This document shows positions 1 to 7,122 of a DNA stretch of 7,431 nt, in pieces. The notes beneath the pieces were generated by a model. That model worked only from the letters and a program-made list of their open reading frames with translations. It was not told the DNA's origin and did no database searches. Every line of letters begins with the position of its first letter. Position 1 is the first letter of the stretch. Location: NCBI GenBank assembly GCA_945971355.1, contig CAMFPD010000104.1:1-7431 (forward strand). The letters are read 5' to 3'. The position numbers and the translations under genes are program-made. The DNA comes from an uncultured Lachnobacterium sp. (GTDB lineage Bacteria; Bacillota; Clostridia; Lachnospirales; Lachnospiraceae).

Positions 1-640
1 TACCATCATCTTCCTGTGTTACAACTAAATCTTCACCATCACCAACCAAAGATAAAATGCTCGATTCTGTTGTAGCCTCAGAACGGACATTAAGAGTTGT
101 TGTTCCTGCTGATACGGTGGCAACAGTTTTGATTTCTTCCTCGGCTATTGCTAACGCTTCATCATCCGTTACGATATATTCCGATTTAACATATCCTGTA
201 ACCTTTCCTGACTTGATATTAGTCCACTCACCCTCAACTCCTAGAATTTCACAAGCATTATGATTTGTCATTTTACCCACAATGCTTCCCTCTGTTGAAG
301 CTGTTTCACGTACATTCAGGTTTCCTTCCTCTACAACTGACATTGCAAGATTTTCATAACCACACTGCTCAGCTACATTTAAAGTTGTTCCTTCTGCGTT
401 CTCTCCTACTACATTTGTAGATGTAGATTTTACCGATACCATGAGAAGCTCAGATGCAACACCTGCTGAAATAGTAGCTGTATTTAAGGTTGAATTATTT
501 AAATCAGCTGTCAAACCAGCTACAAGATTAGTTTTTTCTTCTTTATTTGAATCATTTGAAATTCCTGATACAACACTTATTAATAATGCAAATACCAATA
601 CCGCTGATACCTGTATTTTGTTTTTCTTTGAAAAGATCAT
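1..640 (-). CDS. Secreted protein with bacterial SH3 (SH3b) repeats, probable NlpC/P60-type cell-wall hydrolase; 3' end outside window
   Basis: This frame is open for 213 codons from ATG at 640-638 to the left edge, with no stop, so the gene is partial. GGAGG (649-645) lies 4 nt before the ATG. The N-terminus is a signal peptide: Lys at residues 5, 6 and 8, then a hydrophobic stretch at about 11-27. There is no lipobox; the first Cys is residue 93. After a linker (about 30-98), residues 101-158 form one SH3b repeat with LNVRE at 109-113, a central GEW at 137-139 and TGYVKSEY at 148-155. A second repeat begins near 174 (LNVR at 183-186) and is cut by the edge. SH3b repeats bind peptidoglycan. 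In Clostridia this layout (signal peptide, two SH3b, linker) usually precedes a C-terminal NlpC/P60 endopeptidase that cleaves stem peptides. The catalytic domain is not visible here, so the hydrolase role is inference. The gene has its own promoter and is functionally unrelated to the operon upstream. Confidence 0.88.
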   Translation of the reverse strand, partial: MIFSKKNKIQVSAVLVFALLISVVSGISNDSNKEEKTNLVAGLTADLNNSTLNTATISAGVASELLMVSVKSTSTNVVGENAEGTTLNVAEQCGYENLAMSVVEEGNLNVRETASTEGSIVGKMTNHNACEILGVEGEWTNIKSGKVTGYVKSEYIVTDDEALAIAEEEIKTVATVSAGTTTLNVRSEATTESSILSLVGDGEDLVVTQEDDG

Positions 641-677
641 AAATCCTCCATACATATACTAAACAATTTTCTTGAAA

Positions 678-706
678 AGTATAACAACGTTTTATTACAA
701 TGTCAA
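678..706 (-). promoter_or_regulatory. Near-consensus sigma-A promoter for the SH3b protein gene
   Basis: Read on the minus strand, a perfect -35 box TTGACA (706-701) is followed by a 17-bp spacer and -10 box TATACT (683-678). A TG at 686-685 makes an extended -10 (TGTTATACT). The predicted transcription start is near 672-671, giving a leader of about 31 nt that carries the GGAGG ribosome site. The -35 box begins only 5 bp past the ribF stop codon, so the promoter fills the short gap between the two genes. Assignment rests on sequence match alone, but box quality and spacing are close to ideal for the vegetative sigma factor. Confidence 0.85.
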
Positions 707-711
707 CACAA

Positions 712-1638
712 TTATGTAACATTTTTGTAATAATTTATGGTTTTTATTATATCAGCACTCATTTGATATTTCAAATCTTCTATTGAATCGAATTTTTTTT
801 CTGGACGCAAAAATTCGGTAAATCTAACGGTAATTATCTCATCATACACATCCTGCGAGAAATCGATTATGTAAGTCTCGACACCTATTGGATTATTTCC
901 TGCGATAGTTGGTTTTCGTCCTACATTGGTCACACCAAAATATTCTTTATCCTTCACCTGAATTCTGGTTGCATACACTCCAAAAGGAGGTAACAGCTTG
1001 TCCTCAGATAAAATAAGATTAACCGTAGGAATTCCAATAGTTCTTCCTATTTTCTTTCCATGTACAACTTTTCCCTTCACAAAATATGAATATCCCAGCA
1101 AATGATTTGCCTTCTTGATATTCCCTTTTGCGATTTCTTCTCTGATAAAGGTGCTACTAATATCTCTGTTATCTTCCTTTAGTTTATTTAGCACAATCAC
1201 TTCATAGGAAAGCTCCTTGGACATTTCCTGCAACAATTGGTAGTCTCCTGCCCTTTTATGCCCAAAATGGAAATCATTTCCCACTACAATGCATTTTACA
1301 TTTAAGGATTTTACTATCCATTCCACAAAGGCTCTAGGTTCCATGCACATAACTTTCTTTGTAAATGGACATTCAATGAGATAATCAACTCCAGCCTCTT
1401 CAAATATGTACCGCTTTTCCTCATTAGTAGTTAATACTTTTGCTTCTACTCCAGTGACTTCACTTTTTGGAGGAATATCAAAGGTAAAAACAATACTTTT
1501 AAGTCCTTCAGATGCATTTTTTTCTTTTAAAATTTCTATAAGAGTTTCATGACCTCTATGCAAACCATCAAATTTCCCCATTGTTATTACAGATGGCTCA
1601 CCCACATGAAAATCAAGTGTTTTATTAATAAATTCCAT
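712..1638 (-). CDS. ribF: Bifunctional riboflavin kinase / FAD synthetase RibF
   Basis: RibF makes FMN from riboflavin and ATP, then adenylates FMN to FAD, in the cytoplasm. The 308-residue length is normal for the family. The N-terminal nucleotidyltransferase half carries GKFDGLHRGH at 21-30 (the HxGH-like nucleotide-binding motif), VGNDFHFGHKRAG at 119-131 and SSTFIR at 161-166. The C-terminal riboflavin kinase half (from about 183) has GRTIGIPTVN at 198-207, where the family usually has PTAN. The ligand-binding Thr205 and Asn207 are kept and only the Ala is replaced by Val. It also has GVTNVGRKPT at 235-244 and the expected catalytic Glu254 in VETYIIDF. Both activities should be intact. 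The gene starts 17 nt after the truB stop and is the last gene of the operon. Its ribosome site is poor: only GGACTAGA precedes the ATG, so expression may lean on coupling to truB. The next Met (residue 20) abuts the first motif, so Met1 is the credible start. Confidence 0.96.
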   Translation of the reverse strand: MEFINKTLDFHVGEPSVITMGKFDGLHRGHETLIEILKEKNASEGLKSIVFTFDIPPKSEVTGVEAKVLTTNEEKRYIFEEAGVDYLIECPFTKKVMCMEPRAFVEWIVKSLNVKCIVVGNDFHFGHKRAGDYQLLQEMSKELSYEVIVLNKLKEDNRDISSTFIREEIAKGNIKKANHLLGYSYFVKGKVVHGKKIGRTIGIPTVNLILSEDKLLPPFGVYATRIQVKDKEYFGVTNVGRKPTIAGNNPIGVETYIIDFSQDVYDEIITVRFTEFLRPEKKFDSIEDLKYQMSADIIKTINYYKNVT

Positions 1639-1655
1639 AAGTTCTAGTCCAAAAT

Positions 1656-2621
1656 CTATTCGTAAAAAATTTTAACTGGTTTAAAATCTTTTGTATCTTC
1701 AATGTAATTATATATTCCAACAAATACGTTCGTATAATCATATACTCTGAATGATGGAATATTTTTCTGTACGTCTTTTTTATTATCATTAGACAGATTT
1801 GTTTGCTGTTTTACATGTTCAGAAAGTAATTCTTCCAATCTGCCATCTTGAATTTCAACAAATTCTACTGGTATCCTATTACCATTAATTACGAGTTTCT
1901 GTGCCTCTTCATTCGTTCTTACGCTTGGAAGCTCATCAAAAATCGAATCAACAGATATAACAAAATCCTGTGTTTTTCCGACTAAATTCTCAAGTTCAGA
2001 TAATTTGTAAGCATTTTCTAATTCAAAACAGGATACTCTTGTCCTGAGTAATGACTTCATGCAGCCATAACATCCAAGCTTCTCACCAATATCATGACAT
2101 AAGGTTCTGATATAGGTTCCCTTTGAACAATGAACAAGAATAGTTACTTCCGGAAGAGATATTTCCTGAATCTCAATACTGTAAACCGTTATTTCTCTTG
2201 GCTTTCTCTCTACCGTAATCCCTTGTCTTGCCAAATCACATAATTTTTGTCCATTTACTTTCAAAGCAGAATACATAGGAGGCAACTGCATTTGTTTTCC
2301 AACAAAAGATTGAATTGCAGTAATAACCTCTTCCTCTGTAACATCAACTGAAGCCGTGTTTACTACTTCTCCTGTCACATCCTGAGTGTCTGTAGCCTGT
2401 CCCAAAAGTAAAACAGCCTTGTATTCTTTATCTTTATCTGTTAAAAGGTCACAAACCTTAGTTGCTTTTCCAAGACAAACAGGAAGAACCCCTTCCGCAT
2501 CCGGATCCAGGGTTCCTGTATGTCCTATTTTTTTCTGATGAAAAATGCCGCGCATTTTTGCAACTACATCAAAGCTTGTATATCCTTTTTCTTTATATAC
2601 ATTTATTATTCCATTTACCAT
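1656..2621 (-). CDS. truB: tRNA pseudouridine(55) synthase TruB
   Basis: TruB isomerises U55 to pseudouridine in the T-psi-C loop of tRNAs and also acts as a tRNA folding chaperone. The catalytic motif GHTGTLDPDAEGVLP (33-47) contains the nucleophile Asp39. Other family blocks are YKAVLLLG with Tyr67, the KVNGQKLCDLARQG loop (121-134) and CSKGTYIRTLCHDIGEKLG (165-183), which contacts RNA. A C-terminal PUA-like domain runs from about 235 to 321. At 321 residues it is slightly long. The extra length appears to be a hydrophilic, Lys/Asn/Gln-rich stretch (about 262-288) inside the C-terminal domain, probably a surface loop. The start ATG overlaps the nrnA stop by one base (TAATG) and is served by AGGGAG 8 nt upstream, inside nrnA. 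The gene ends with TAG 17 nt before ribF. Confidence 0.97.
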   Translation of the reverse strand: MVNGIINVYKEKGYTSFDVVAKMRGIFHQKKIGHTGTLDPDAEGVLPVCLGKATKVCDLLTDKDKEYKAVLLLGQATDTQDVTGEVVNTASVDVTEEEVITAIQSFVGKQMQLPPMYSALKVNGQKLCDLARQGITVERKPREITVYSIEIQEISLPEVTILVHCSKGTYIRTLCHDIGEKLGCYGCMKSLLRTRVSCFELENAYKLSELENLVGKTQDFVISVDSIFDELPSVRTNEEAQKLVINGNRIPVEFVEIQDGRLEELLSEHVKQQTNLSNDNKKDVQKNIPSFRVYDYTNVFVGIYNYIEDTKDFKPVKIFYE

Positions 2622-2635
2622 TAAATATTCTCCCT
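2621..2635 (-). promoter_or_regulatory. Ribosome binding site and TAATG coupling junction, nrnA to truB
   Basis: AGGGAG (2635-2630) lies within the last codons of nrnA, 8 nt before the truB ATG. The stop TAA (2623-2621) and the start ATG (2621-2619) share one base. A terminating ribosome would sit directly on the truB start, the usual arrangement for translational coupling. This also fixes the truB start. Confidence 0.7.
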
Positions 2636-3565
2636 GATTACATTCAGGATTCTCTCCATGGCAGTATCAATTGGCCCTTCGATTGAAAAACCAGCAGCTT
2701 TAACATGTCCGCCGCCTCCAAACTGAGCCGCTATATCAGCTACATTTGTATCTCCATTCACACGAAGACTTCCCTTGAAAGTACCATCCTCATTTTCATA
2801 TAAGAATAAAGCAATTTTTGTATCCTTGGTAACACGCAGCTGATTAACAATACCATCAAGATGTTTTGGCAGTACCGAAAAACGCTTCATATCCTCCTGA
2901 AAAACAACTGTTGCAATAACAGCACCATCAAGATACAACTCAGCATTTAGAAGCGCAAGACCAAGTATTTTGTTCTGCCCGAATGTTTTGGTGTAAAACG
3001 TATCATCCACAATTTTAGGATAATCAATTCCTGTCTCCATCAACACACCAGCAATTTCCATTGTCTTTGCTGATGTGCAGGAATATTGAAATACACCTGT
3101 GTCATGCACCATTCCTGTATAGAGGCACTCTGCAATCTGCAAAGTAAGTTTTTGTCTGTCAATTAATTCAAAAACAAGTTCGCAAGTAGAACTTGCCTTT
3201 GGGAAAATATAGTTTTCATCAGCAAATGAGCTATTGCTGACATGATGATCTATACATAGTGTAGATTTTGCATTTTCGAAATACTTTGCAGCATTTCCCA
3301 ATCTTCCCAAATCTCCACAATCTTCAGCAATGAACAAATCAAAAACCACATCATCCTTGTAGTCGCTTCGAATCTCATCTGCTCTCTTCAAGAACTTAAA
3401 GATATTTGGAATTGGCTCCAAGTATATACGAACATCTTTTTCAGGATAATTATCCTTGATATAGTTATATACTGCAAGTGTTGAACCAACACAGTCTCCG
3501 TCTGGTCTGACATGACCAGCAATCCCAATTACATTCTTATCTTCAATTATTGCATCAAGCTTCAT
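2621..3565 (-). CDS. nrnA: DHH/DHHA1 phosphoesterase, NrnA-type nanoRNase / pAp phosphatase
   Basis: NrnA degrades 2-5 nt nanoRNAs left by other RNases and dephosphorylates 3'-phosphoadenosine 5'-phosphate to AMP, in the cytoplasm. The 314-residue length is typical. The DHH domain motifs are all present: GHVRPDGDCVGS at 17-28 (metal ligands His18, Asp22, Asp24), Asp82 in EDCGDLGRLG, CIDHHVSN at 104-111 (the DHH triad, Asp106-His107-His108) and Asp155 in GMVHDTGVFQ. The DHHA1 domain ends with the substrate-binding FGGGGHVKAAGF at 282-293. The length and single DHH-DHHA1 pair argue against RecJ, and there are no CBS or membrane segments as in GdpP. Location between rbfA and truB is a recurrent arrangement for this family in Gram-positive bacteria. 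The ATG lies 2 nt after the rbfA stop with GAGGA just upstream. Whether nanoRNA or pAp is the main substrate cannot be read from sequence. Confidence 0.92.
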   Translation of the reverse strand: MKLDAIIEDKNVIGIAGHVRPDGDCVGSTLAVYNYIKDNYPEKDVRIYLEPIPNIFKFLKRADEIRSDYKDDVVFDLFIAEDCGDLGRLGNAAKYFENAKSTLCIDHHVSNSSFADENYIFPKASSTCELVFELIDRQKLTLQIAECLYTGMVHDTGVFQYSCTSAKTMEIAGVLMETGIDYPKIVDDTFYTKTFGQNKILGLALLNAELYLDGAVIATVVFQEDMKRFSVLPKHLDGIVNQLRVTKDTKIALFLYENEDGTFKGSLRVNGDTNVADIAAQFGGGGHVKAAGFSIEGPIDTAMERILNVIRENI

Positions 3566-3567
3566 AA

Positions 3568-3936
3568 TTAGTCCTCGTCTTTTAAATCCTTCGTAACTTC
3601 ATCAATCTTGCGGGACATTTCAACTCCATACTCAATTGACTGATCAATAATAAATGTGATTTGTGGTGTATTTCTAAGATTAATATTTTTTGCAAGTGTT
3701 CTTCTGATATATCCCTCTGCAGATTTTAGTCCTGCCAAGGTATCGTCCTGAGACTTCTTATCACCAAGAACACTGATGTATGCTTTTGCAGTTTTGAGGT
3801 CAGGAGCGACCTCAACTGCAACAACACTTGTCATTGGATTTATTCTTGGATCCTTGATTTCACCACGAATTATATTAGCTAACTCATGCATTACTTCTTC
3901 GTTAATGCGAATATTTTTTATACTGTTTTTTCTCAT
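3568..3936 (-). CDS. rbfA: 30S ribosome-binding factor RbfA
   Basis: RbfA is a small KH-fold protein that binds the immature 30S subunit near helix 1 of 16S rRNA and is needed for late maturation and cold growth. The 122 residues match the family. The N-terminal helix block RINEEVMHELANIIRGEI (10-27) followed by KDPRI, the central strand region VAVEVAPDLKTAKAYISV, the helix-kink-helix with Ala-x-Gly (SAEG, 72-75) and the closing DQSIEYGVEMSRKI (98-111) are all recognisable. It follows infB after 22 nt, with a modest GAAGGTAGG ribosome site ahead of the ATG. Pairing with infB is one of the most stable neighbourhoods in bacteria. Confidence 0.96.
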   Translation of the reverse strand: MRKNSIKNIRINEEVMHELANIIRGEIKDPRINPMTSVVAVEVAPDLKTAKAYISVLGDKKSQDDTLAGLKSAEGYIRRTLAKNINLRNTPQITFIIDQSIEYGVEMSRKIDEVTKDLKDED

Positions 3937-3958
3937 TTAAGCCTACCTTCTATTCAGT

Positions 3959-6790
3959 CTATCTAGGAACCTCAACCATCTTGTAAGCCTCGACAATATC
4001 CAATTCCTGAATATCGTTAAATCCTTCAAATACAAGACCACACTCATAGCCTGACTTAACTTCTTTCACGTCATCCTTAAATCTCTTAAGAGAACCAAGG
4101 TCACCTTCCCAAATCTGATTTCCTTCACGTGAAATACGGACTTTACATCCTCTCTCAAGTGTTCCATCAAGAACATAAGAACCAGCAATATTTCCAACAC
4201 CAGAAGCTTTGAAAATCTGTCTGATTTCTGCATGACCGATAACCTTCTCCTCGTAAACAGGATCTAACATACCCTTCATAGCAGCCTCTACATCCTCGAT
4301 TGCGTTGTAGATAACCTTGTAAAGTCTTACATCGACACCTTCATTGTCTGCTGTCTGCTTAGCAACTGGATCTGGACGAACATTAAATCCAATGATAATT
4401 GCATTTGAAGCTGAAGCAAGAATTACATCTGATTCATTGATTGCTCCTACACCATTATGAATTACCTTTACAACAACCTCTTCATTTGAAAGCTTAATAA
4501 GACTTGCCTTAACAGCTTCAACAGAACCCTGAACATCTGCCTTGACAATAATATTAAGTTCTTTCATATTACCAGACTGAATCTGTGAGAAGAGATCATC
4601 AAGAGACATTTTTGCCTTTGTCTCCTCAATAAGTCTATTTTTCTCCTCTGCAATATATGTCTCAGCAAATGATTTGGCTTCCTTATCCGAGTCACATACC
4701 ACAAATGTTTCTCCAGCTGATGGTACTGCATTAAGACCAAGAATCTCTACAGGAGTTGAAGGAATTGCTTCTTTTACTCTCTGTCCCTTATCATCAATCA
4801 TTGCTCTCACTTTACCATAGCTGCTTCCGCATGCAACAGAATCTCCAACATGTAAAGTTCCCTTTTGAACAAGAACAGTTGCAACAGCTCCACGTCCTTT
4901 GTCAAGCTGAGCTTCAATTACAAGACCTCTTGCATTTCTCTTTGGATTAGCTTTAAGCTCAAGTACTTCTGCTGTAAGAAGAATCATCTCAAGAAGGTTT
5001 TCAATTCCCTCACCAGTATGTGCAGAAACAGGACAGAAAATTGTACTTCCACCCCAATCTTCTGGAATAAGTTCGTACTCTGATAATTCCTGCTTAACCT
5101 TATCGATATTGGCACTTGGCTTATCAATCTTGTTAATTGCAACAATTATCTCTACCCCAGCAGCTTTTGCATGATTAATAGCCTCTACTGTCTGTGGCAT
5201 AACTCCATCATCAGCAGCAACAACAAGAATTGCAATATCTGTGGAATTAGCACCACGCATACGCATAGCTGTAAAAGCTTCATGGCCTGGTGTATCAAGG
5301 AATGTAATATTATTGTCATTGATTGATACAACAGATGCACCTATATGCTGCGTAATACCACCGGCTTCTTTTGCAGTCACTCTCGTGCTTCTAATTGCAT
5401 CAAGAAGTGAAGTTTTACCGTGATCTACGTGTCCCATAACACAAACTACAGGTGGTCTTGCAACCATATCAGCTTCATTTTCTTCATCCTCTTTGAGAAG
5501 CTCTGCAATAACATCAACCTTTTCTTCCTGCTCGCAAATAAAATTGAACTCTAATGCAATTTCTTCTGCTTCATCGAAACTTAACTCTGAGTTAACAGTT
5601 ACCATCTGTCCCTTAAGGAAAAGCTTCTTAACAATAGCAGAAGGCTGAACTTTCATCTTATCAGCAAGATCTCTGATTATAATCTTCTCTGGAAGTGTGA
5701 TTGTCTTAATCTCGTTCTCATCCTCTTTTGGCTGCTGTGGCTGCTGTTGTGGTTTTTTCTTACCACCATGCTTTTCAAGATTAATATAATTTTCCTGACG
5801 TTTTCCAAGCTTATCGTGATCATTCTGACGCCTGTTATTATTCTGTCGTCTGTCATTGTTACGATTGCTTCCTTCTTTTCCTCTGCTAACTTCTTCAGCA
5901 GGTGGCATCAAATCTGATTTATCACGTCTAAATCTTGAATCGTTTCTATCATTATTTCTGTCATTATTTCTATCACTATTTCTGAAGTTATTTCTATCGC
6001 CTCGATTGTTTCTATCAAAGTTTCTTCCGTCAGAATTACGATTAGAATTTCTGTCATTGCTTCTATCGTTATTTCTATCGTTATTTCTTTCGTTATTTCT
6101 TTCGTTAGTTTTTTCCTGACGTTCATTACGATTAAAGCTTCTATCACCACGCTCATTGTTAGAACGTGCTGGTCTATCGTTGTTTGGGCGAGGCTGACGT
6201 TCTGGTCTGTCATTGTTAGGACGATTATTCTGTGAGCTTGGCTTGATAATAATCTCTTCCTCATTTCCAGCAGTACGCTCAGAAATAGGTCTCATTGCTC
6301 TCTCGCCAACTGGTCTTGGCTTAATAATGCTATGTGGCTCAGGTCTTACATTGTTGTCTCTTCTTGGAGCTCTATCATTATTATTTCTATTTTTCTGTTG
6401 ACCATCCCTTGACTGACCATTATTATTTTTTCCTTCTGGTCTTCTTGACTGCCTGCTATACTGAGCATTGTATACAGCTGTAATACTTGCTTTTTTCTTT
6501 GGTCTGTCAGCATCCTTTTTATTGACATCTGCAGCTGCTGTATCTTCCTTAGTTGCTACATTTTTTGAAGTCTCTGTCTTTGCAGCTTCAGGTTTTGTCG
6601 CCTCAGACTTTGTTACTTCTGGCGTCGCAGATTTTTTTCCGAATTTCTTTCTTACGATTACACAAGCCTCTTCTGTCAATCCACTCTGAGCACTGGTAAC
6701 CGCATACTCTGTATTGCTAAGAACTTCAATTATATCTTTTGATTTTATTTCTAACTCTGTTGCGAGTTCATGAACTCTCATTTTTGGCAT
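3959..6790 (-). CDS. infB: Translation initiation factor IF-2
   Basis: IF2 is the GTPase that places fMet-tRNA on the 30S subunit and promotes 50S joining. The preferred start is ATG 6790-6788, giving 943 residues; the frame also opens at ATG 6808, adding six residues. The first is favoured because it has GGAGG upstream and yields the family-like N-terminus MPKMRVHELA. Domains, numbered from it: IF2_N repeat (about 4-51), a long charged disordered linker (about 52-360) that is Asn/Arg-rich at 229-289, a second IF2_N repeat (about 364-425), then the G domain with GHVDHGKT (453-460), GGITQHIG (477-484), DTPGHE (499-504), NKID (553-556) and SAHTGEG (589-595). Beta-barrel domain II (about 615-705), domain III (about 740-845) and the fMet-tRNA-binding C2 domain (about 855-943) follow. 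All GTPase motifs are intact. The protein is long for a Gram-positive IF2, and the excess is the linker. Confidence 0.97.
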   Translation of the reverse strand: MPKMRVHELATELEIKSKDIIEVLSNTEYAVTSAQSGLTEEACVIVRKKFGKKSATPEVTKSEATKPEAAKTETSKNVATKEDTAAADVNKKDADRPKKKASITAVYNAQYSRQSRRPEGKNNNGQSRDGQQKNRNNNDRAPRRDNNVRPEPHSIIKPRPVGERAMRPISERTAGNEEEIIIKPSSQNNRPNNDRPERQPRPNNDRPARSNNERGDRSFNRNERQEKTNERNNERNNDRNNDRSNDRNSNRNSDGRNFDRNNRGDRNNFRNSDRNNDRNNDRNDSRFRRDKSDLMPPAEEVSRGKEGSNRNNDRRQNNNRRQNDHDKLGKRQENYINLEKHGGKKKPQQQPQQPKEDENEIKTITLPEKIIIRDLADKMKVQPSAIVKKLFLKGQMVTVNSELSFDEAEEIALEFNFICEQEEKVDVIAELLKEDEENEADMVARPPVVCVMGHVDHGKTSLLDAIRSTRVTAKEAGGITQHIGASVVSINDNNITFLDTPGHEAFTAMRMRGANSTDIAILVVAADDGVMPQTVEAINHAKAAGVEIIVAINKIDKPSANIDKVKQELSEYELIPEDWGGSTIFCPVSAHTGEGIENLLEMILLTAEVLELKANPKRNARGLVIEAQLDKGRGAVATVLVQKGTLHVGDSVACGSSYGKVRAMIDDKGQRVKEAIPSTPVEILGLNAVPSAGETFVVCDSDKEAKSFAETYIAEEKNRLIEETKAKMSLDDLFSQIQSGNMKELNIIVKADVQGSVEAVKASLIKLSNEEVVVKVIHNGVGAINESDVILASASNAIIIGFNVRPDPVAKQTADNEGVDVRLYKVIYNAIEDVEAAMKGMLDPVYEEKVIGHAEIRQIFKASGVGNIAGSYVLDGTLERGCKVRISREGNQIWEGDLGSLKRFKDDVKEVKSGYECGLVFEGFNDIQELDIVEAYKMVEVPR
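5924..6106 (-). repeat. 12-bp tandem repeat array encoding Asn-Asn-Asp-Arg-type units in the IF2 linker
   Basis: On the coding strand, degenerate 12-bp units of the form GAT-AGA-AAT-AAC repeat in two clusters (roughly 6106-6050 and 5986-5930), separated by a more diverged stretch. Some neighbouring units are identical at the DNA level (GAAAGAAATAAC twice in a row), suggesting recent slippage or unequal exchange. The period is a multiple of three, so unit gain or loss keeps infB in frame. The encoded 61 residues contain 22 Asn and 17 Arg. Because of the period, other frames across the array are also open, and these are not genes. Confidence 0.85.
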
Positions 6791-6806
6791 ATATTCAATT
6801 TCCTCC
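6788..6806 (-). promoter_or_regulatory. Ribosome binding site deciding the infB start
   Basis: GGAGG (6806-6802) lies 11 nt before ATG 6790. The other in-frame ATG (6808-6806) overlaps the ylxQ stop as TAATG but has no purine-rich ribosome site ahead of it (upstream reads TCGAAAACTGAATA). A ribosome ending ylxQ at 6808 would be positioned to reinitiate at either codon. The spacing of 11 nt is slightly long, so the call is not certain. Confidence 0.6.
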
Positions 6807-6807
6807 A

Positions 6808-7122
6808 TTATTCAGTTTTCGACAAAAGTAGTTTCTTTTCAACTGCATTGGCAAGATTCTCATCTATTATTGCAATAGAAGCTCTGAATTCCTTCCCAAT
6901 AGCTCTTCCTAATGCTTCTTTCGTTCCGTAGAAGTAAAGAGGAACCTCGTAGAAATCTGTCATATTTTTAAAGGCTTTTTTGGTATTTTCAGAAGCTTCC
7001 TCTGAAACAATTACCAAAAAGGCTCTTCCTGTTTTGACAGCTTTCTCAGTTGAAAACTCACCACTAACTACACTTCCTGACTTTGCTGCAATTCCCAGCA
7101 TTGATAAAACTCTATCTACCAA
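6808..7122 (-). CDS. ylxQ: YlxQ, L7Ae/L30e-fold RNA-binding protein
   Basis: YlxQ belongs to the L7Ae/L30e/S12e/Gadd45 family, whose members bind kink-turn or related RNA structures. Its exact role in bacteria is unsettled, and ribosome or RNase P association has been considered. The 104 residues show the family layout: N-terminal helix RVLSMLGIAAKSG (4-16), SGEFSTEKAVKTGRAFLVIVSEEAS (20-44) with the small Gly/Ala pair at the RNA-binding face, and a C-terminal strand region RASIAIIDENLA (80-91). The start is the rare codon TTG (7122-7120). It is chosen because AAGGAG lies 10 nt upstream and the resulting N-terminus aligns with the family, whereas the next ATG (Met8) would cut into the first helix. 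It overlaps the end of ylxR by 11 nt and abuts infB. Confidence 0.9.
   Translation of the reverse strand: MVDRVLSMLGIAAKSGSVVSGEFSTEKAVKTGRAFLVIVSEEASENTKKAFKNMTDFYEVPLYFYGTKEALGRAIGKEFRASIAIIDENLANAVEKKLLLSKTE

Noticed and set aside
57..662. Plus-strand frames at 57-263 and 441-662 as small genes
   Set aside because: Both lie opposite the SH3b protein gene, whose frame is open to the edge, has a signal peptide, a ribosome site and a promoter.
667..678. Short inverted repeat TTTTC-TT-GAAAA at the predicted transcription start, a possible operator or terminator
   Set aside because: The arms are 5 bp and AT-rich with a 2-base loop, too weak to form a terminator and likely by chance in AT-rich DNA.
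4750..5083. Plus-strand frames opposite the IF2 G domain and domain II
   Set aside because: They overlap strongly conserved infB sequence and have no recognisable protein features.
5856..6119. Plus-strand frame rich in Leu/Ser/Phe that looks like a repetitive hydrophobic protein
   Set aside because: It is the antisense image of the 12-bp repeat array in infB; a period divisible by three keeps several frames open. It has no ribosome site or family resemblance.
5908..6264. Second minus-strand frame with repeated Ile/Thr/Glu units
   Set aside because: It is an out-of-frame reading of the same infB repeat, lying wholly inside the IF2 gene.
6650..6680. TTGACA on the minus strand inside infB as a possible internal promoter
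   Set aside because: No -10-like hexamer at 16-18 bp; the nearest TGTAAT is only about 11 bp away.
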